64,000 bases of DNA from Paragonimus westermani (taxonomy: Eukaryota > Platyhelminthes > Trematoda > Plagiorchiida > Troglotrematidae), in the NCBI GenBank assembly GCA_008508345.1, contig QNGE01002382.1, forward strand, positions 52,552 to 116,551. Direction: 5' to 3'. A model generated the notes under the pieces. It was not told the DNA's origin and searched no databases. It saw only the letters and a program-made list of their open reading frames with translations. The position numbers and the translations under genes were made by a program. Shown here in pieces: positions 59,241-64,000 of the stretch (position 1 is its first letter; every line of letters starts with the position of its first letter).

Positions 59241-61324
59241 CTGACGTAGGGAGTGTACAGCTATTTCTTTTTTCATTAACGATTTTCTACTTTGTGCAAC
59301 AACGTTTCTAAGTCATCTTTGCACGTACGGATTGACCAATATGTCTTTGCGACACAACAAAAAATTTGTGCACGCACGCCGCCCGCCCGCCTGCTTTTCT
59401 ACTTGTGGTGCAGTCGCAAGACGATAGTACGCGGATCTCTCACAATTTTTTTTATCTCCGCAGTGATACAAGCATCGTTGCAGCCCCCGATCGCACTCCA
59501 GCCGTCCACGGTAATCCAGAAGTATGCTCGCTTCCTGGATGCTGGTAGTTTGGAATACTGTGTGGTTCATCTTGGACTCTTTTCCTGAGTCGAACTCTCT
59601 GAGTATCGTAACTTGCTAGAACTCACGTAACTATCCTGTTGTTGTTGTCACCGACAGCCTGATGAAGCACGCTTACATTTACTTGGGCTATTCAGAGACT
59701 CGGTCTCGACCACCACAGAAGCACCGTGGGAAAGTGCACTTGTGGCGGACAATAAGTAATCACTAGGAAGGCGCAGCCGTCGGCCGTAGAGGATTTTGGC
59801 GCTGGAAACATGGAGGTTGGCTTTGGGGGCCGCAGGGTTGCCGAACAGAGCAATTGGCAGACTTCATGTCTAAAGGTTTACATTGACGGCGGCGAGAGAG
59901 TTCGATCATGTCGTTCTCAGCCAGGTAGTATGCCGCAGTCCGCGTGCGATTGCATCTGAGCGCCTCTTTCAAGTTATCCTCGATAGAAGCGCCAATTGAG
60001 CTAGCTCCGGAACAACGGCAGGCAGTATTTATGGCAGCCGGTTTCATTTCATACCTAGGAAAACTCATTTTGAATGGCTTAATAATAAGAGCGCTCTCTC
60101 TTTCGTACCCGCGAAAATTAATTTTCTGACGACTGATAGGAGGGCTGGTTTCCTTTCATACCCGGGAAGAAATAAGTCGAACGGTCGCGTATTTTGATTG
60201 ACTGGTGGACAAATCCATTGGTGGACTAATTAGCACTGGAGTTTACGTACATGTAAACGGCGAATAGTTATAAATCTTTCGATACAGAACTGTATGTTTA
60301 CACAGAAAAGAGCAACGTAAATGCATTGAGTTGTATGGTGACAAGTGTATACGGTTTTCTGAATGCACAGACATGTGCATACCTGATTATGTCGATGAAG
60401 CCCACGTAATTACGTGTAGATGTGTACATTTATTACGTGATCATTTTCAAATTGCTACTTATATTCATGCATATTGTATGCATTTACACAAGCTTTTCTG
60501 CATTTCATTACGCGCATGTCCACATACATGGGCTGCTAAGCCAGCAAACGTCTGTGCATAATCGATTATACCTTCATAGCACGTGTCACTCAGTTCGGTG
60601 CAAACACTTTTGGAGGACAAATTAATATTGGTCGTATTTTATATATTTTCTGGCAAGATAATTTGTACCGGTTCACTTAAACTCGATATAACTTCCATTT
60701 TATCGAATTTTTAGAAATTTGTGTAGGAAAGGAAACCGATTTTCGACTGATATTGTAACATGTTATGTAGGGGCACCGAGCAATAGCGTTCTTCCAAACT
60801 AGAAGTTACAACAGATGTCCTGCAAAAGGAAACAACATGAACAAGCGTGAATCCAAGGCTCAGTAAGCCATGCACACGATTTACAAACTGGAGCGGCACC
60901 GACAACACAGTAGCATGCCCAGTTACACAAATCAAATTCAATTCTTGAGTCCTCGTTGGTTTCAGCTGCGCGTTACAGTAGTAAATTGAGTGATCTTAAA
61001 ACGCGATTTTCTCATCGGGTAATCGGTGATAATAGATGGAGGTGAGGAAATGCACATATAGGTATATATTGTGAAGTGAAACTCCAAAAAGAGGACGCTC
61101 GTGGCATGTTTTAAAACTGCGACTAATCACTCTCCCTCTCCATTGTATTGCAGAGTTAGTGATTCGTACAGTCGCCGAGGAATAGGCTCTAAATGAAGAC
61201 AAATTGAGTGATCAGAACGCGACGTAATGTCTCATCGTTTGTTTCCTTTTCCTTACTTTTGTAGCAATGTTACTTGTTCTCCACAAACGGTTACCGACAT
61301 AATTTTGTTTTCCCTCTTTACGGG
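59241..61324. other. Unassigned sequence
   Basis: Apart from the frame at 60,068-59,763, only short open frames without motifs are present. The stretch 60,300-60,560 is rich in ATGCATA/CATGTAT words and grades toward the simple-sequence block on its right. Confidence 0.4.
59763..60068 (-). CDS. Unrecognised open frame, 101 codons
   Basis: The protein starts MSFPRYEMKPAAINTACRC, has a charged helical centre (SIEDNLKEALRCN) and a Cys-rich tail (CKPLDMKSANCSV...PPCF). It lies upstream on the same strand as the gypsy 3' fragment. The cysteine spacing does not match the CHCC Gag motif. It could be a retroelement remnant or a chance frame. Confidence 0.2.
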   Translation of the reverse strand: MSFPRYEMKPAAINTACRCSGASSIGASIEDNLKEALRCNRTRTAAYYLAENDMIELSRRRQCKPLDMKSANCSVRQPCGPQSQPPCFQRQNPLRPTAAPS

Positions 61325-61760
61325 TACACTTCCATATATGTATTTCCATATATATATGCACATATGTAAAGGTATATACATATATGAACGCACATACATG
61401 TATATACGTATATATGTACATATATATGCATGAATGTATATACGCATGTGTATATTTATACACACGTGTAGATATATGTGCGTACATATACATATATGCA
61501 CGTGTACCTATAAATAATTATACATCCAACTAAGTGCGCAGGTAGGTGGATCGATGTACATGTGTATACAGAAATAGATGTTCTCATATCAACATTCATG
61601 TGCGTGCATGAACATATTTACGCCTTTATGTTTACACATATGTATGTATACATATAGGCATGCATATATATGTGAACATCTGTTTACGTACGTACAAAAA
61701 TGTTCCTATGAATGCTTTTACCAATTATATATATATGTTCACATATGTACGCATTTGGCA
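61325..61760. repeat. Alternating purine/pyrimidine simple sequence
   Basis: The block is built from ATATATGCACATATG, TACATATATG and TATACGTATATATG-like words with constant changes, so it has no fixed period. Long runs alternate purine and pyrimidine (TA, CA, TG steps). The open frames in it are low-complexity Tyr/Ile/His/Cys strings and are not genes. It is interrupted by more normal sequence around 61,505-61,560. Confidence 0.75.
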
Positions 61761-62034
61761 GTCTGGTTTGCCTGGAGAGGAACCACGGAAAGAATACGCA
61801 GTGATCCCCACTTGACTGACGGCAGTAAGCACTGCAAGTCAGTTTGAAGATAGACGCACGCAACTAGCTGTCCGATGTGCCCTTAGCGGACCCACTGAAG
61901 GGAGACTCAGTGAACCTCACTTGACTAACGCGAAGTGTGAACATGAGCGTAGATCGTGGAACCATTTCGCGGGTGACCCTGAATGAAGCCATGGGTTGTT
62001 CCACAGGGCGCTGAAAGGTTCCGTTTCTTCCCAT
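61761..62034. other. Spacer with a weak duplicated motif
   Basis: CCCCACTTGACTGACGGCAGT near 61,807 is echoed by CCTCACTTGACTAACGCGAAGT near 61,915, a short imperfect direct repeat about 110 bases apart. Nothing else is seen. Confidence 0.35.
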
Positions 62035-63240
62035 TCTACCAGCTGGTCACGTTGCGTACTCCACGTTGTCACACTTCACACAGATATAGGCAGGTTGAGA
62101 TTCCTTGTAGTTGGCACAGGAGTGGTGAAACCAATCACAGCATTGACTGCACATTGTCTTCACCCAAGCCCACAGTGTCTTCTCTCTGAATAACATCTGG
62201 CAATTGTTGCAGTCTACAGGTTTTTAGGCACACTGGTTTTCACAACTTCCTCTGACATTCATATTGATCTGTCTCAGAGTATGCTTAGCAACATATCTAA
62301 TACGAGTTGTTTCCAAGACACCTTCGATGACGTCAATCTCCGGCGTATCCTCGTCAGTCATACAACGTTCAAGTGTGAACTTCCTGCATGTAGTTGGGAG
62401 AAATGGTGAATGTTGTATGGAAGCTGCCGACATCCGGCTTAATTCGCCGGACATACATACAATCTTGCTAGTGGACGGCATTTGTGTAGGAAACCTTCGA
62501 TCATATGTTCTGGGGAACACGCTGCAGGTAGGAATAGTAATGTTGACTTTCAAGCCTTTCCTGACCAATGGAACCCGTTTTCTACTAACCCCTTCTGAGT
62601 CGAAACACAGCGATCCATTCCATTCGCTACTAATGTTTACTACTTTCTCTGGCCACAAGTTCTCGAGAGACACTCGACCGCTCATCTGCACAATCTTCCT
62701 ACCTGGGATTGAACAGTGCAATTTTCCCAGTGAAAACAACATTGTGGGTCAACTGGTAAATACGGTTCTTCTGATAATCGCTCAAGCCTGATAACTGGCG
62801 GTAACTTCGAGACACATTAGGCAGTAAATGAAATCGACAAAATACAACGGCGCAATGCAGGAACACACCACGTTTTGTCCTCATTTGTGCTGCTGGGCGA
62901 CCAAGAGTGAAGGTGCGAGCAGCAGACATGGATGGCAACATTTAAGCAGGTGTTTCAACACTACCCTTTAACTGGCAGTAGTCTTGTTAGGCATCAGTGA
63001 GTAAAAAGACGTGACGCCCTCTTCACTTACGCCTATCAGCATAGCATGCTATAGAATGGCGCCACCATCATTTAACTGCTGAGCCGCATCTCCTGGAATA
63101 ACATCTCCATACACTGGACACACTAGGAGAACACCTTCCGGTTCAAACATAACGAACCTTGGAACTTTCTCCCGCAGGAGAAACCTATAACTGCCTTCCA
63201 CTTTCAGTAAACCTCGCAACATCGAAATTTCGTTGCGATC
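62035..63240 (-). pseudogene. Broken gene ending in a PHD-type zinc finger (possible Mutator-like transposase)
   Basis: Minus-strand reading passes through three frames. The first (63,240 to about 62,950) has two in-frame stops and reads DRNEISMLRGLL...VPRFVMFEPEGVLLV...FYSLMPNKTTAS. The second (62,941-62,699) includes RGVFLHCAVVF and LSDYQKNRIYQLTH. The third (62,742-62,227) is unbroken until a TAA at 62,226-62,224. Translation in that same frame continues to a TGA at 62,049-62,047. The continuation contains C-x2-C-x16-C-x2-C-x4-H-x2-C-x11-C-x2-C, a C4HC3 PHD pattern including CCDWFHHSC. FYSLMPNKT and G-x-FxH resemble MULE transposases. That part is tentative; the PHD pattern is clear. Confidence 0.5.
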
Positions 63241-64000
63241 ATTTTATTTTTTGTACCTTGTGCGTAGATTACTTAAATCGCGTCGGCGCATTCCAATTCC
63301 AGAATTCCTGTTCATATTTAGCTTCAATTCACGAGCACTACTAGAATGGCTTATCAACTCTTACACGTGCAGTTCATTATCGACAGCCAAAAGTCCATTC
63401 CTAGGATATTTACCGGGCTTACCAGCCTGAAAATAGTGTCAGTGGACAAGGTTTACCTTCTCGTTTGAACTCCAACGGTGCTATAATGGATGACTCAGGA
63501 TGTTTGACATGTGTAGTCCGCAAAACTACAATTCGTCATAACAACTGAATGGATAAACATCACAATTTGGAGGAGTTTGTTCGCCGTGTACTGTGTACGC
63601 ATCTGTAAACCGCACTTCCGTAAGGGCAGCCTCGCGGATGTTCATTTCCTATGTGTTTCTTAGCGCTTGCAGATGTCTGTGAGGTGTGAGTGGAGAGGCT
63701 TGCGAAAGTCCCCGTTGAGATCTGCGCAAGTCTTCCACACACCTTTCAAACTTCCGGCACTTAACTTTGGATTTCCGTCTAAAAGTGCTGTCATCATTTA
63801 TCGCCATGCTGATTCAAGGTACAGAAGTGATTCACCGATAAAGGACAATTTACATACTAAGTGATGTCAGGATAACTGATATAGGATGTTTTTCATATCT
63901 GATCTGGGAATATCATTTGTAAAATTTCACCAGAAATTCAGATCACATTCACTCCATCCGGGTTTTCCAGTGTGTCGTTTTTTACAATATTTTCTACTTG
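63241..64000. other. Unassigned right edge
   Basis: This may include the N-terminal part of the PHD-finger gene, read leftward on the minus strand, but the reading is too broken to follow beyond about 63,240. Small plus-strand frames have no motifs. Confidence 0.35.

Noticed and set aside
61212..61501. Tyr/Ile/His/Cys-rich frames on both strands
   Set aside because: They arise from the alternating TA/CA simple sequence and are not proteins.
62264..62791. 175-codon plus-strand frame
   Set aside because: It is antisense to the minus-strand frame that leads in register into the PHD finger. Only the minus strand gives a recognisable domain.
1..64000. CRISPR arrays, bacterial operons, rRNA genes and tRNA genes
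   Set aside because: No regularly spaced repeats, closely packed genes, rRNA motifs or convincing cloverleaf sequences were seen on either strand.

Overview
The window looks like nuclear DNA of a flatworm, most likely a digenean fluke. Most bases have no open coding, and the one clear host gene is split by introns. One intron is 34 bases, a size seen in flukes; another is about 16 kb and full of transposon debris. Most mobile-element remains belong to groups common in flatworms: Ty3/gypsy LTR elements including CsRn1-like ones, CR1-like LINEs, and an IS630/Tc1-like DNA transposon. No bacterial operons, ribosomal RNA genes, CRISPR arrays or confident tRNAs were seen. The species is an inference.

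Left part (1-21.6 kb): the minus strand carries the first 182 codons of a cytosolic NAD-dependent glycerol-3-phosphate dehydrogenase (GPD1 family) in three exons at 21,576-21,478, 21,443-21,189 and 5,160-4,969. The rest of the gene was not found and probably lies left of base 1. The 16-kb second intron holds two tandem repeat units of about 590 bp, the second split by a decayed Ty3/gypsy pol remnant (6.0-8.5 kb). It also holds an inverted copy of the same repeat (9.3-9.6 kb), a 2.4-kb DNA transposon with 420-bp inverted ends (14,978-17,412) and a short foldback (19.25-19.36 kb).

Middle part (21.6-36 kb): no clear gene. Two short splice-bounded open segments (33,510-33,699 plus; 35,432-35,287 minus) are the best candidates for further host exons.

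Right part (36-64 kb): a graveyard of retroelements. There are gypsy fragments at 38.0-38.4, 41.0-42.7, 45.5-46.0, 52.4-54.2 and 58.8-59.2 kb, all on the minus strand, and LINE pieces at 36.5-37.3, 38.5-39.0 and 57.6-57.9 kb. A nearly full-length CR1-like LINE (about 51.5 to 46.9 kb, minus strand) sits between gypsy pol halves and may have jumped into a gypsy copy. A block of alternating purine/pyrimidine simple sequence lies at 61.3-61.75 kb. At the right end (63.2-62.0 kb, minus) is a broken gene that ends in a well-formed C4HC3 PHD-type zinc finger, possibly attached to a Mutator-like transposase remnant. This is the least explained coding signal in the window.

Apart from GPD1, and the transposase reading frame which is open but has lost its third catalytic acid, the recognisable genes are decayed. 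Exact family names, divergence values and element ends need database alignment, which was not possible here.
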